Source: Sphingopyxis sp. MSC1_008 (GTDB lineage: Bacteria > Pseudomonadota > Alphaproteobacteria > Sphingomonadales > Sphingomonadaceae). From it: a stretch of 64,000 nt of DNA. The notes under the pieces are model-generated. The model did not search any database and was not told where the DNA came from. It saw only the letters and a program-made list of their open reading frames with translations. The translations under genes and the position numbers were made by a program. Positions 43,379 to 50,778 of the stretch are shown here, one piece after another. Each line of letters opens with the position of its first letter. The stretch's first letter is position 1. The stretch covers positions 186,001-250,000 of the forward strand of contig NZ_JALPRD010000005.1 in the NCBI RefSeq assembly GCF_023197165.1, given 5' to 3'.

Positions 43379-44746
43379 TCAGCTGGTCGCGCCGCGCGCG
43401 GCGATCTCCTCCACCATCTGCAGGTGGCGTTTCGGCGTAATCGGGTAAAATCCGATGAGCATTGCGGTCACGATCGCACCCGCAAAGGGAAACCAGAACA
43501 TCATCGCCTTGAGATCGGCGAGCGTTTCGGGCGACTGCACCGCGTCGGCGACATAGCCGATGTGCGCGAGCAATATCCCGAGAAGCCCCGCTCCTAGGCC
43601 CAACGCCGCCTTTTGCCCCAGCATCGCGAGCCCGAAGGCAAAGGATTCGGAACGGATTCCGGTTTTCCACTCGGCATATTCGACCGTGTCGGGAAGCATG
43701 GCCCAGAAGCAGACATAATAGGCGGCCGAACCCATGCTCATGATACCCAGCGCCACGAACAGCGCGCCCGTCCCCTGCCCGTCGGCAAGCCGCCAAAGGA
43801 TGAGACCGGCAAGCGACGGAACGATGCCGATCAGCCAAGCGCGCCGCTTGCCCCAGCGCCGCGCAACCAGAGCGAAGACCGGTACGAAAACCGCCGAAAC
43901 AATCGCGCAGAATCCCAATGCGCCGCCGCCCAGCGATGCGTCGCCAACGACATATTTGAAATAATAGAGCAGATTCTTCTGGAAAACGGTGCCCGAAAAC
44001 GAACTGACAGCGACCGCGCCGAGCACGAGAAAAAGCGGCCAGTTCGCGGCCGTCGCGCGCAATTTTTCGTTGATCGGCGGGGATGCCGCCTCGCCGTCGG
44101 TCGGCCGGTCGAACGGCCGCACGCCTTGCGCGGTACAGAGAAGGACGATCGTCGCGACCGCGGCATAAAGGCTGGCAACCGCCGTCCATCCATTGCGGCC
44201 GCCGCCGAACATCTGCGCGAGCGGCAGGGTCAAGGTTGCGACGAGCACACCCGCGAGCGTCGCCGAAACCATGCGGATGCCTGTAATGTCGGCGCGCACT
44301 GCCGCATCGCGCGTGATCCGTGCGGTCAGCGCGGCATAGGGAACCGAGACGATGGCATAAAGGGTCCGGAACAGGAAATGGGTCGCCCCCGCCAGCAGGA
44401 CGGCCTGAGGCGACGACGCGCCTGGCACGACGAAGAGCAAAATGAAGGCGATCGCGAGCACGGGCGCGCCGAAGAGAAGATAGGGCCGATAGCGGCCGAA
44501 GCGGCTGCGCGTGCGGTCGGCGGTCAGGCCGACGATCGGATCGAGGATCGCATCCCAAATCAATGCAATCATGTAGATCCCGCCGGCCACGGCGGGCGGC
44601 AGCTTCAGTACGTCGGTGTAGAAATAGAGGAGGTAGAGGCTGGCCGGCTGCCAATAGAGGTTGAAGCCGAAATCCCCGACGCCGACGGCCAGCTTCCGTG
44701 AAAAGGAGAGCCCCGATGCTCCGACATCCAATTTCCCCATCACCAT
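43379..44746 (-). CDS. GPH-family (glycoside-pentoside-hexuronide:cation) symporter
   Basis: A 455-residue MFS-type membrane protein. I chose ATG 44746 (MVMGKLDVG; 44740 is equally possible). The longer GTG start at 44791 would place the operator at 44767-44780 inside the coding region. Signature blocks are KLAVGVGDFGFNLYW, IWDAILDPIVGLTADRTRSRFGRYRPYLLFGAP and ALTARITRDAAVRADITGIRM, the hallmark of GPH symporters such as MelB/XynB types. It sits upstream of the TonB receptor, esterase and GH5 genes and should import the glycoside across the inner membrane. Confidence 0.92.
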   Translation of the reverse strand: MVMGKLDVGASGLSFSRKLAVGVGDFGFNLYWQPASLYLLYFYTDVLKLPPAVAGGIYMIALIWDAILDPIVGLTADRTRSRFGRYRPYLLFGAPVLAIAFILLFVVPGASSPQAVLLAGATHFLFRTLYAIVSVPYAALTARITRDAAVRADITGIRMVSATLAGVLVATLTLPLAQMFGGGRNGWTAVASLYAAVATIVLLCTAQGVRPFDRPTDGEAASPPINEKLRATAANWPLFLVLGAVAVSSFSGTVFQKNLLYYFKYVVGDASLGGGALGFCAIVSAVFVPVFALVARRWGKRRAWLIGIVPSLAGLILWRLADGQGTGALFVALGIMSMGSAAYYVCFWAMLPDTVEYAEWKTGIRSESFAFGLAMLGQKAALGLGAGLLGILLAHIGYVADAVQSPETLADLKAMMFWFPFAGAIVTAMLIGFYPITPKRHLQMVEEIAARGATS

Positions 44747-44766
44747 AGCGCGCGACTCGTTTTCAT

Positions 44767-44780
44767 TATCCCAATGGATA
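44767..44780. promoter_or_regulatory. TetR-type operator, copy 2 (TATCCCAATGGATA)
   Basis: It matches the perfect palindrome at 43316-43329 in 12 of 14 positions, including both outer TATCC and GGATA arms, with flanks TTATCC and GGATAG. It lies in the 107-bp region between the symporter and the divergent TetR gene, so it could control both. Confidence 0.68.
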
Positions 44781-44853
44781 GTGAATTGCACATTCGCGAC
44801 GAGGATGGCAAGTGTGATTGCGAACTCGTTATCCGCAACCTAGGTCTTGAGAC

Positions 44854-45546
44854 ATGACGTCAACCGTTTCCGCTTCCGAACCGGCGCAATCGCGCGGAAA
44901 AGCCGTGCCGGCCGGCGGCCGCGCGAAGCCGTCGATCCGTCAGCAACGGCTGGAGCACACGCGGAGCGCGATTCTGGCTAGCGCGCTGGGGCATTTCTCG
45001 CGTCGCGGATTCGAAGGCGCATCGCTCCGCGACATCGCGCAGGAAGCGGGCGTCCAGCATGGCATGATCCGCCATATCTACCAGACGAAAGAAGAGCTGT
45101 GGCGCCAGGCCATCGGCTTCCTGTTCGAGCGGATGGAAAGCGAAATGCCGCCCGAAATATCCGATCTCGGGCAAGGCGAAGCGCCAGAGCGGTTTCGCAC
45201 ATTCATTCATTGGTATGTCGGCTATTGCGCACGCCATCCCGAACATGCGCGGCTGATGATCCAGCAGTCGATCCTCGAAGGACCCGAGCTCGCCTGGACC
45301 GCCGAACGCTATATTCGCGGCCGCCATCAGTGGCATCTTCCGTTTATCGAAAAGCTGCAGGACAGTGGGCACCTGCCGCGGGTCGACCCCATTTCGGTCG
45401 TACTGATGGTAACGGCCGCGTGCCAGATGCCCTTCCTGCTTGCCCCGGAAATCCTGGCCGCCACCGGCAAGAATTTCCTCACGCAAGCTGCGATCAAGGA
45501 TCATGCCGATGCCGTTACGAAGATCTTTCTTCGCAATGGGGGCTGA
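44854..45546 (+). CDS. TetR/AcrR family regulator of the glycoside operon
   Basis: A 230-residue protein from ATG 44854. After a basic N-terminal tail the helix-turn-helix reads ALGHFSRRGFEGASLRDIAQ, then GVQHGMIRHIYQTKEELW. The C-terminal domain belongs to the type with CARHPEHARLMIQQS, which is common among regulators of lipid or terpenoid catabolism. It is divergent from the symporter gene, and the shared region carries the palindrome. The model is autoregulation plus repression of 37550-44746, relieved by a pathway ligand. Confidence 0.92.
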   Translation: MTSTVSASEPAQSRGKAVPAGGRAKPSIRQQRLEHTRSAILASALGHFSRRGFEGASLRDIAQEAGVQHGMIRHIYQTKEELWRQAIGFLFERMESEMPPEISDLGQGEAPERFRTFIHWYVGYCARHPEHARLMIQQSILEGPELAWTAERYIRGRHQWHLPFIEKLQDSGHLPRVDPISVVLMVTAACQMPFLLAPEILAATGKNFLTQAAIKDHADAVTKIFLRNGG

Positions 45547-45577
45547 TCACGAATAACCGCCGCCGCTCGCTGGCTCG

Positions 45578-45766
45578 CATTCGCTCGGAGGGAGCAGGCT
45601 CATCAGCGGCGACCTGGAACGGGTTTTGGCCAAGTTCGAGGTTCCCGAGGCGGGAGGGGTGCATTTGCTGTGGCACGAACGCCCGCCCGCGCGCGTCCGG
45701 GCCTTCGTCGCCTTCCTCCGCCAGCGCATTCGCGCCGAGGATTTATCACCAACTGGCACAATATAA
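45578..45766 (+). pseudogene. LysR-family regulator C-terminal remnant
   Basis: The plus-strand frame ending at TAA 45764-45766 reads SLGGSRLISGDLERVLAKFE, then HLLWHERPPARVRAFVAFLRQRI. This matches the end of a LysR substrate-binding domain (LVRVL..., PPRVRAFIDFL type). No helix-turn-helix or start precedes it; the TetR gene ends only 30 bases before. It is a relic of a deleted regulator. Confidence 0.6.
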
Positions 45767-45814
45767 TCGGACCAGCTTGCACCTCCTCCGCCGGTAAATC
45801 ACGGGATCGCCCGA

Positions 45815-46291
45815 TCATTCGGCGATCGCATAAGTCGCCTCATACAAAACGGGAAAGTTCACCGACCTTGCGATGAAGCACACGCGGTGGATTTCATGGT
45901 GGATTGCGTCGGCGCGCTCGAGATCGGCGCCATGCTGCACGACAATTTCGGGCCTCAAGATCGCACGGACGAAGCGGCCTGCCCCATCCGGCGTGCTCTC
46001 GCCGACTCCGATCGGCTTATCTTCATAGGATTGCACGACGATACCGGCTTCGCTGGCCAGATGAAGATACCAAAGCATGTGGCAGGCGGCGAGCGCCGAC
46101 AGAAGCATGTCCTCGGGGTTAGGCAAGGCAGGATTCCCGCCCAAGAGCGGATCGTTGGAGCAATGGACGACCGGCTTGCCCGGCGTGGTCACGCTCCAGG
46201 TCCGGTCATAGCCGCGATAGCTTCGCGTCCCATCGCCGCGATTTCCGGTCCACTCGATGCGGCTGATAAAGTCGTGTTGTTTCACTGCCAC
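45815..46291 (-). CDS. OsmC-family peroxiredoxin-like protein
   Basis: The GTG at 46291 (VAVKQHDFISRIEW, 158 residues) has GGGAGGAAG directly upstream. A longer frame to 46339 lacks a ribosome site and overlaps the GST gene's hairpin. The family's redox Cys pair is in LLSALAACHMLWYL and EIHRVCFIARSVNFPV. The NPEDMLLSALAACH motif is diagnostic. OsmC/Ohr proteins reduce organic hydroperoxides with a catalytic Cys. It follows the GST gene on the same strand in a redox-stress group. Confidence 0.9.
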   Translation of the reverse strand: MAVKQHDFISRIEWTGNRGDGTRSYRGYDRTWSVTTPGKPVVHCSNDPLLGGNPALPNPEDMLLSALAACHMLWYLHLASEAGIVVQSYEDKPIGVGESTPDGAGRFVRAILRPEIVVQHGADLERADAIHHEIHRVCFIARSVNFPVLYEATYAIAE

Positions 46292-46327
46292 GCTAATCTT
46301 CCTCCCATGTTCAATCTCTCCAGGTGA

Positions 46328-46350
46328 CCGGCGATACATTATATCGCCGG
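46328..46350 (-). terminator. 9-bp hairpin at the GST/OsmC junction
   Basis: CCGGCGATA and TATCGCCGG form a perfect stem around CATTA, overlapping the GST stop codon. There is no T-run, so partial attenuation before the OsmC gene or mRNA processing is more likely than full termination. Confidence 0.45.
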
Positions 46351-47046
46351 CAAAACCGCCGGGGCCATTTTGATCGGGTCGCCTGGCACCAGATACTCGT
46401 CAAACCAGATATGGGGCAACTTGTCCGCCTCCTGCATCCATTCGGCAACCGAGGCTCGCCCAAGAAGTGCTGTTGCCCAAGCCAGCGAGCGAGGCCAGTT
46501 CGCAAAGTCGAGATCGTGACGCGTCAGGCGAACCACCGTTGGTACGAGCATCAGATCGGCGAGACTCAACGTCCCGAAGAGAAAGGGTCCGCCGCTCCCT
46601 TGCAGGATTGGCTCGAGACAATCGAAAAGGCGACCGGCCTCCGCGCGCTCCGTAACAGTCAGCGATCGTTTGAGCGGGTAGAAGGCGCTTTCGAAAGAAA
46701 TTCGCGCACAGATCTGGGATAACCCGGAATGTTGCCAGGATATGAGCGATCTCGCGCAGGCTCGCGCATTCAGATCATCGGGTAAAAGGATGCCCGCCGC
46801 CACGTCATTGGCATATTCCATGATCGCGATCGAATCGAAAATTACCGCCTCATTGACCACAAGGACAGGAACCATGGCGGGGGGCGAGAAAGCCGCAATC
46901 CGGTCCAGATTCGCGAAACGCTGCGGCCGCCGGATGTCGACGACCTCTTCGTCGAACGCGATGCCTGCTTCGCGGAGCGCGAGCCAGGCGCGCATGGCCC
47001 AGCTCGAAGCGTTTTTCGTACCGGAATAGAGAAGCGGCATTGCCAT
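46339..47046 (-). CDS. Glutathione S-transferase family protein
   Basis: A 235-residue protein from ATG 47046 (MAMPLLYSGTKNASSWAMRAWLAL), with GGAGG upstream. The thioredoxin-like N domain carries SSWAMRAWL at the catalytic Ser/Cys position. The cis-Pro loop is MVPVLVVNEAVIFDSIAIMEY, where the ES/DS motif binds glutathione. The all-helical C domain includes LFGTLSLADLMLVP. It probably conjugates or isomerises electrophiles. A 17-bp palindrome lies 39 bases upstream, matching one ahead of the HxlR gene. Confidence 0.92.
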   Translation of the reverse strand: MAMPLLYSGTKNASSWAMRAWLALREAGIAFDEEVVDIRRPQRFANLDRIAAFSPPAMVPVLVVNEAVIFDSIAIMEYANDVAAGILLPDDLNARACARSLISWQHSGLSQICARISFESAFYPLKRSLTVTERAEAGRLFDCLEPILQGSGGPFLFGTLSLADLMLVPTVVRLTRHDLDFANWPRSLAWATALLGRASVAEWMQEADKLPHIWFDEYLVPGDPIKMAPAVLPAI

Positions 47047-47084
47047 CGTCAGAGCCTCCAATTTTGCTACTAATTCCGTAGCGC

Positions 47085-47101
47085 GCTATCGAATCGATAG
47101 C
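47085..47101. promoter_or_regulatory. HxlR-type operator candidate, copy 1 (GCTATCGAATCGATAGC)
   Basis: A perfect 17-bp palindrome with a central A, 39 bases upstream of the GST start. Length and arms (GCTAT...ATAGC) match the site at 47803-47819 upstream of the HxlR gene. Confidence 0.65.
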
Positions 47102-47163
47102 AAGGTCTGATCGTGGTGCTTGTTTACCGAGCCAAGAAATCAGCTCGCCCAGAGTCTGGAGTG

Positions 47164-47625
47164 TCACGCAGCCAGGGTTGCGGCCTCTTCGGGCTCTATC
47201 CAAAGGCCGAACCCGGCCATCAGGCGGTTCCAGCCGTTGATCACATTGACCAGGAGCGTCAGTTCCACTTGTTCCTCCTCGGAGAAATGCGCCGCGAGTT
47301 CCTCCCGTGCCGCCTCATGCGAATCGCCGTGCGACAACCGGGTCAGCGCCTCCGACCACGCGAGCGCCGCGCGTTCCTTGTCGCTATAGCAGGGCGCCTC
47401 GCGCCATACCGAAATCAGGTCGATGCGCTGTTCGCTCAGGCCAATCGCCCGGGCGTGAACGACATGCATATTGACGCAGCTGGCGCAGCCATTGAGCTGT
47501 GAGGCGCGAATTTCGACCAGAAGCGCGAGCGCTGGATCCACCGCCGCGGCAACGGTGCGCGACGTGGCCAGCCAATTTTTCATCAGCGCGGGCGCTGCGG
47601 CGAACAGATTCAATTTGGCAGTCAT
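47164..47625 (-). CDS. AhpD-like carboxymuconolactone decarboxylase family protein
   Basis: A 153-residue all-helical protein with the peroxidase CxxC motif and trailing His (NGCASCVNMHVVHAR), as in AhpD-type alkylhydroperoxidases. Other family blocks are VEIRASQLNGC and ALTRLSHGDSHEA. ATG 47625 follows AAAGGAT. The ribosome-binding region is covered by a 9-bp inverted repeat (47636-47663). It is divergent from an HxlR gene 264 bp away and likely contributes to peroxide or quinone detoxification along with the OsmC and GST genes. Confidence 0.9.
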   Translation of the reverse strand: MTAKLNLFAAAPALMKNWLATSRTVAAAVDPALALLVEIRASQLNGCASCVNMHVVHARAIGLSEQRIDLISVWREAPCYSDKERAALAWSEALTRLSHGDSHEAAREELAAHFSEEEQVELTLLVNVINGWNRLMAGFGLWIEPEEAATLAA

Positions 47626-47635
47626 ATCTCGATCC

Positions 47636-47663
47636 TTTCGTCTTTCTCTGGATCAAGACGAAA
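47636..47663. promoter_or_regulatory. Inverted repeat at the AhpD-like gene start
   Basis: TTTCGTCTT (47636-47644) and AAGACGAAA (47655-47663) form a perfect 9-bp inverted repeat with a 10-bp spacer, 11 bases upstream of the ATG. It could be an operator or a translation-blocking hairpin. It differs from the GCTAT...ATAGC motif. Confidence 0.5.
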
Positions 47664-47802
47664 TGAGGCAGGCCAAATGTGACATGATGCCCAGATTTTT
47701 TTCACGCGACACGCGGTTAGCCATTGTCACAACAGCCCTACCGAACCTGCAACAGGCGTAGGGAGGTCGGTTTACGGTCCGCTCCCGCCGGCCGACAGGC
47801 TA

Positions 47803-47819
47803 GCTATCGAAAAAATAGC
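47803..47819. promoter_or_regulatory. HxlR-type operator candidate, copy 2 (GCTATCGAAAAAATAGC)
   Basis: 17 bp with the same outer arms GCTAT and ATAGC and the same left half GCTATCGAA as the site at 47085-47101. It lies 70 bp upstream of the HxlR start, where autoregulation is expected. The rest of 47626-47889 shows no gene. Confidence 0.6.
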
Positions 47820-47889
47820 ACGCTAAGAAGGCTGTCCGTGAATCGTTACGGTTACCGCGCTACAGGGCCCCAATTTCAGGAGAAATCCG

Positions 47890-48237
47890 ATGGCCAAGCT
47901 GCCCGTGCCAGGTCAGCCCGTTCGTGGGTCCCGTTCCGGGGCACCCATCATGGCGTTGTTCGACTTGCTCGGTCGCCGGTGGGCCATGGGGGTTCTTTGG
48001 ACGCTCAGCGAAGGCGGCGCGATGACCTTCCGGGAGCTTCAGGACCGATGCGAGACGATCTCGCCCTCCGTACTCAATCATCGCTTGCGCGAGTTGAAAG
48101 AAGCCGGGTTTGTGGCAAAGTCGGATCGCGGATACGTCCCTACGCCTCTCGGCGAGCGCATTTATCAGCAGCTTTTGCCGCTTGGGGCCACAGCCCGCGA
48201 TTGGTCGGATGCACTGGGCGAAAACCGCCCAATGTAA
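47890..48237 (+). CDS. HxlR-family transcriptional regulator
   Basis: A 115-residue MarR-like winged helix protein, ATG 47890 after CAGGAGAA. The family signature is ALFDLLGRRWAMGVLWTL, followed by MTFRELQDRCETISPSVLNHRLRELKEAGFV and GYVPTPLGERI. Its single Cys (DRCETIS) is not at the N-terminal position of redox-sensing HxlR/QorR/YodB members, so sensing by that mechanism is uncertain. Context and matching 17-bp palindromes suggest control of itself and the GST gene, perhaps of the whole 45815-48237 group. Confidence 0.92.
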   Translation: MAKLPVPGQPVRGSRSGAPIMALFDLLGRRWAMGVLWTLSEGGAMTFRELQDRCETISPSVLNHRLRELKEAGFVAKSDRGYVPTPLGERIYQQLLPLGATARDWSDALGENRPM

Positions 48238-48315
48238 TTGGCCGACCTGGTGTCAGCACCCACCCTTGGCGCGACGCCGGGACGTGGCTGTTTCAAGAAT
48301 AGCGGCCAACAGCCG

Positions 48316-49242
48316 CTACTCCCGACGGGAGCTGTAGCGATATTTTTCGGTCAGACCGAGATCGCCCAATATGCGCATTCCCATCGCAATTTCCGGCCCC
48401 CCCAGCTCGCGCAACGGCTTGCGAAGCCCGCCAACCGGCAAGCCGCATGCACGCATCAGCGATTTAATCGCGACGGGATTGATTGCCGAATAGTTGAAGT
48501 GGAGCAGCGGCAGAAGTTTGAGATATTGCTCGCGGAAGATCGCCGCTTCGCCCCCGCCCGCCCATGGCGCAGAAATGGCGGCCATTTCCCCAGGTGCGAT
48601 ATTGCCCCCCATGTTCGCGGTGCCGTGTCCGCCGAGAGCCATCGTCGGAACAACAAGACCGAGGTTGGGGGAGTCGCAGCACATCACCGAAACATCGGGC
48701 GCCGCTGCGAGGATCTGCGCCACCTGCCCCACGCGCGCGGTCGATTCCTTATGGATGACGATGTTGGGATGACGAAAGAGCCGTAGCAGCTGGTCCCAGT
48801 GCAGATCGGTCTTTACGCGCGGGGGGTTGTTGTAGATGCCGAGCGGCAGATCGACCGCGTCGGCGACCTCGAGATAGAATTGCTCGATGTCGGCTTCCGA
48901 CGCGCAGATATAAGGCGGCGCAGCGATAATCGCGCCATCGGCGCCGTTCGCCGCCGCAAAGCGGACATTCTCGATCACCTGTTCGGTCGAAGGGCCGGTG
49001 CAGCCATAGAAAAAGGCCATGCCGCCTGTCCGCATCTTGACCGTTTCGACGATGATCCGCTTTTTTTCCTCGGGCGAGAGGAGAGACGGCTCGCCTGTCG
49101 AACCCATGAACAGAATAGCGCGCGTGCCATGCTGCTCCTGATGGTTGAGCAGCGCACGCCAGGCGCCGAAATCAATCTCTCCCCGGCTGTCGAACGGCGT
49201 GACCGTCGCGACGAAAGATCCCTCGATCCGGGTTTTGGACAT
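48316..49242 (-). CDS. Dihydrodipicolinate synthase/N-acetylneuraminate lyase family aldolase
   Basis: A 308-residue class I aldolase from ATG 49242 (MSKTRIEGSFVATVTPF), with GGGAGG upstream. The Schiff-base Lys165 is in NIVIHKEST and the conserved Tyr137 in LPLGIYNNPPR. MGSTGEPSLLSPEEK is the family GTTGE loop. Pyruvate is the usual co-substrate; the true aldehyde or hydroxyproline-type substrate is unknown. It stands alone and divergent from an amidohydrolase/M16 operon. Their common upstream region contains inverted AATCCGCCA half-sites that recur at 59675. Confidence 0.93.
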   Translation of the reverse strand: MSKTRIEGSFVATVTPFDSRGEIDFGAWRALLNHQEQHGTRAILFMGSTGEPSLLSPEEKKRIIVETVKMRTGGMAFFYGCTGPSTEQVIENVRFAAANGADGAIIAAPPYICASEADIEQFYLEVADAVDLPLGIYNNPPRVKTDLHWDQLLRLFRHPNIVIHKESTARVGQVAQILAAAPDVSVMCCDSPNLGLVVPTMALGGHGTANMGGNIAPGEMAAISAPWAGGGEAAIFREQYLKLLPLLHFNYSAINPVAIKSLMRACGLPVGGLRKPLRELGGPEIAMGMRILGDLGLTEKYRYSSRRE

Positions 49243-49298
49243 GGCACACCTCCCAAAAAATGCCGTTGGACAATGACAAGGATGAATGTGACCGTCGA

Positions 49299-49324
49299 AA
49301 TCCGCCATCCGGGCTGGCGGAATT
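49299..49324. promoter_or_regulatory. Inverted AATCCGCCA operator candidate, copy B
   Basis: AATCCGCCA (49299-49307) faces TGGCGGAATT (49315-49324) across 7 bases. The same half-site occurs inverted at 59675-59684 and 59706-59715 in the other divergent region of this block. It lies between the aldolase gene and the 49401 amidohydrolase. Confidence 0.55.
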
Positions 49325-49400
49325 GGGCGCGTCGCCGCTCGTACAATCAGGAACAGCGATCCCGGCGCCGGACTGGCCGGGACATTTCGGGGGATCAAGG

Positions 49401-50741
49401 ATGCGGAAAACCGCCAACGGCATCGCGCGCGCACTCGCCACCGGCCTTCTGTTCCTGTGCGCGGGATCGGCGGCGACCGGGTCGGCGCAGGATGCATCGG
49501 GGACGATCGTCCTTCGTGCCGCGCGGATGTTCGATGCGACGAGCGAACGGCTGCGCAGCGATGCCGTCATCGTCGTCCGGAACGGGCAAATCGTCGGCAT
49601 CGGGGGCGATGCTCCAATCCCCGACAGTGCGCGGATGATCGACCTGGGCGATGCCACGCTGCTGCCGGGGTTTATTGATGTCCATTCGCACCTGACACTC
49701 GAACCCGACGAAAATTATTATCGCAAGACGCTCAACGAATTGATGCGCAACCCGACCGAAATGGCCTTTTACGCGGGCGCCAACGCCCGCCGGACGCTCG
49801 AGGCGGGCTTCACCACCGTGCGCCACGTCGGCGCGCGCGAGTTTATCGATGTCGGCCTCCGCAACGCCATCGCCGCGAACCTGACGCCGGGACCGCGGAT
49901 CCTTGCCGCGGGCAATGCGATCACCGCGACGGGAGGCAGCTGCGACCGGGCGCCCTATCCCGCACAGCGCGTCGCGCCGCTGACACCGCGCGAGGGCGTG
50001 TGCACCGGCGCCGACCAGTGCCGCGACGCGGTGCGCAACCAGATCAAATGGGGCGCCGACGTCATCAAGGTCTGCGCGTCGGGCGGCGTCCTTTCCTACG
50101 ATCCCGTCGACGTCCCGCAGTTCACGCGCGAGGAACTCGACGCGGCGATCGGCGAAGCGCATCATTGGGGGCGCAAGGTCGCCGCACATTCGCACGGCGA
50201 CACCGCCTCGCGGCTCGCGGTCGAGGCGGGGGTCGATTCGATCGAGCATGGAAGCTTCCTCTCCGAAGACACGCTGAAGCGGATGAAGGCAAAGGGCGTC
50301 TTCCTCGTCCCGACCTTCATGGCGCTCGACTGGGTCGAGAAGAACGCGGACAGCTACCCGCCGAACATCGCCGAAAAGGCGCGCGTCGCCGCCACGGCGC
50401 ATGCAGCTATGTTCAAGGCGGCCTTGCGCCTCGGCGTACCGATTGCGCTCGGCACCGATGCGACGGTGCGCCCCGACGGTCATGGCCGCAATGCGATGGA
50501 ATTTGGCCTGATGGTCGATGCCGGTATGCCCCCCGCCGCGGCGCTGATCGCGGGGACGAGCAACGCGGCGCGCCTGCTCGGCCTCGACGCCGAGATCGGA
50601 ACGCTCAGCGTCGGCAAATCGGCCGATATCGTCGCCGTGCCCGGCAATCCGATAACCGACATCCACGTCACCGAAAGGCCGCTCTTCGTCATGCAGCGCG
50701 GCCGCGTGGTCCGGCAGGACGGTCAATCGCTGCTCCGTTGA
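49401..50741 (+). CDS. Secreted metal-dependent amidohydrolase (imidazolonepropionase/Xaa-Pro dipeptidase-like)
   Basis: The start at ATG 49401 (MRKTANGIARALATGLLFLCAG) gives 446 residues and a clear signal peptide. Metal motifs are complete: HSH at residues 95-97 (FIDVHSHL), the carboxylated Lys in GADVIKVCASGG, KVAAHSHGD, SIEHGSF and ALGTDATVRPDG. This pattern is typical of peptide-cleaving amidohydrolases such as Xaa-Arg/Xaa-Pro dipeptidases. An M16 peptidase follows 37 bp downstream, so the pair probably degrades peptides in the periplasm. Confidence 0.92.
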   Translation: MRKTANGIARALATGLLFLCAGSAATGSAQDASGTIVLRAARMFDATSERLRSDAVIVVRNGQIVGIGGDAPIPDSARMIDLGDATLLPGFIDVHSHLTLEPDENYYRKTLNELMRNPTEMAFYAGANARRTLEAGFTTVRHVGAREFIDVGLRNAIAANLTPGPRILAAGNAITATGGSCDRAPYPAQRVAPLTPREGVCTGADQCRDAVRNQIKWGADVIKVCASGGVLSYDPVDVPQFTREELDAAIGEAHHWGRKVAAHSHGDTASRLAVEAGVDSIEHGSFLSEDTLKRMKAKGVFLVPTFMALDWVEKNADSYPPNIAEKARVAATAHAAMFKAALRLGVPIALGTDATVRPDGHGRNAMEFGLMVDAGMPPAAALIAGTSNAARLLGLDAEIGTLSVGKSADIVAVPGNPITDIHVTERPLFVMQRGRVVRQDGQSLLR

Positions 50742-50778
50742 AACCCGGTCTCCTTCCCAAAAGTCCAAGGAAAATCCG

